Part shown: positions 7,331-7,370 of the stretch, one piece after another | Layout: every line of letters starts with the position of its first letter | Numbering within the stretch: the first letter of the stretch is position 1 | Assembly (NCBI GenBank): GCA_026985975.1 | Contig: JALSPL010000416.1 | Location: 1-7,370 of the forward strand | Length of the DNA: 7,370 nucleotides | Reading direction: 5' to 3' | DNA from: Anaerolineae bacterium | GTDB taxonomy: Bacteria; Chloroflexota; Anaerolineae; J102 | The notes under the pieces: model-generated | Database searches by the model: none | What the model was told of the DNA's origin: nothing | Seen by the model: the letters and a program-made list of their open reading frames with translations, nothing else | Program-made: the position numbers and the translations under genes

Positions 7331-7342
7331 AAGATCGTTACA
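7331..7342 (-). repeat. Putative right terminal inverted repeat of the IS
   Basis: Reads TGTAACGATCTT on the minus strand and matches the left copy at 5837-5848 at 11 of 12 positions. Only 28 bases follow before the window edge, too few to judge the flanking gene. Confidence 0.4.
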
Positions 7343-7370
7343 CTACCCTCTTGGCCGTATCGTTCATCCA

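Larger units (their letters stand above)
5837..7342 (-). mobile_element. ISAzo13-family insertion sequence with split transposase
   Basis: The element is defined by a transposase whose C-terminal ending (WNYTIRPR) and DDE blocks match the ISAzo13 family. The proposed ends are a 12-bp imperfect inverted repeat, TGTAACCATCTT at 5837-5848 and the complement of TGTAACGATCTT at 7331-7342, matching at 11 of 12 positions. This gives about 1.5 kb, reasonable for one transposase gene of roughly 420 residues. No target-site duplication is visible next to these ends (ACGC on the left, CTAC on the right), so the ends are tentative and the right end could lie beyond the window. The 125 bases between the left repeat and the transposase stop hold no recognisable gene. 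Near the right end there is a 10-bp palindrome, ATTTGCAAAT (7300-7309). Confidence 0.7.

Overview
The window looks like a piece of a chromosome or metagenome contig, probably from the phylum Chloroflexota (Anaerolineae/Caldilineae-like). The main hint is the substrate-binding lipoprotein: its Cys-anchored N-terminus is followed by a low-complexity linker built of 'ATEAPK' units, a style common in that phylum. This is an inference from protein style, not a database match. All supported genes lie on the minus strand, so the window reads biologically from right to left.

Right part (about 5837-7342): an insertion sequence of the ISAzo13 type. Its transposase keeps all three DDE residues but is split into two overlapping reading frames next to a run of six A in the mRNA. 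It is therefore either inactivated or expressed by frameshifting or slippage. A 12-bp imperfect inverted repeat (11 of 12 matching) gives plausible element ends and a length of about 1.5 kb.

Middle (5593-5836): an AT-rich regulatory region for the transporter operon. It holds runs of A roughly two helical turns apart. Further upstream is an array of five TGTAA direct repeats (TTACA in the direction of transcription) whose starts are 11, 21, 11 and 21 bp apart. This looks like a phased binding site for a DNA-binding regulator. The outermost repeat coincides with the putative IS terminus.

Centre and left (850-5592): a complete five-gene ABC importer operon of the branched-chain amino acid (HAAT) family, in the order substrate-binding lipoprotein, LivH permease, LivM permease, LivG ATPase, LivF ATPase. 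The last four genes overlap by 1-4 bases (ATGA, ATGA, TAATG) and should be translationally coupled. The lipoprotein gene is separated from livH by 99 bases carrying a strong GC-rich hairpin without a U tract, which could let the binding protein be made in excess over the membrane complex. A nested hairpin followed by six U ends the operon.

Left edge (1-638): the N-terminal 212 codons of glucose-6-phosphate isomerase (pgi), cut by the window edge and probably transcribed separately because it lies behind that terminator.

I see no clear previously undescribed multi-gene system. The best leads are the phased TGTAA array, its junction with the IS, and the split transposase.
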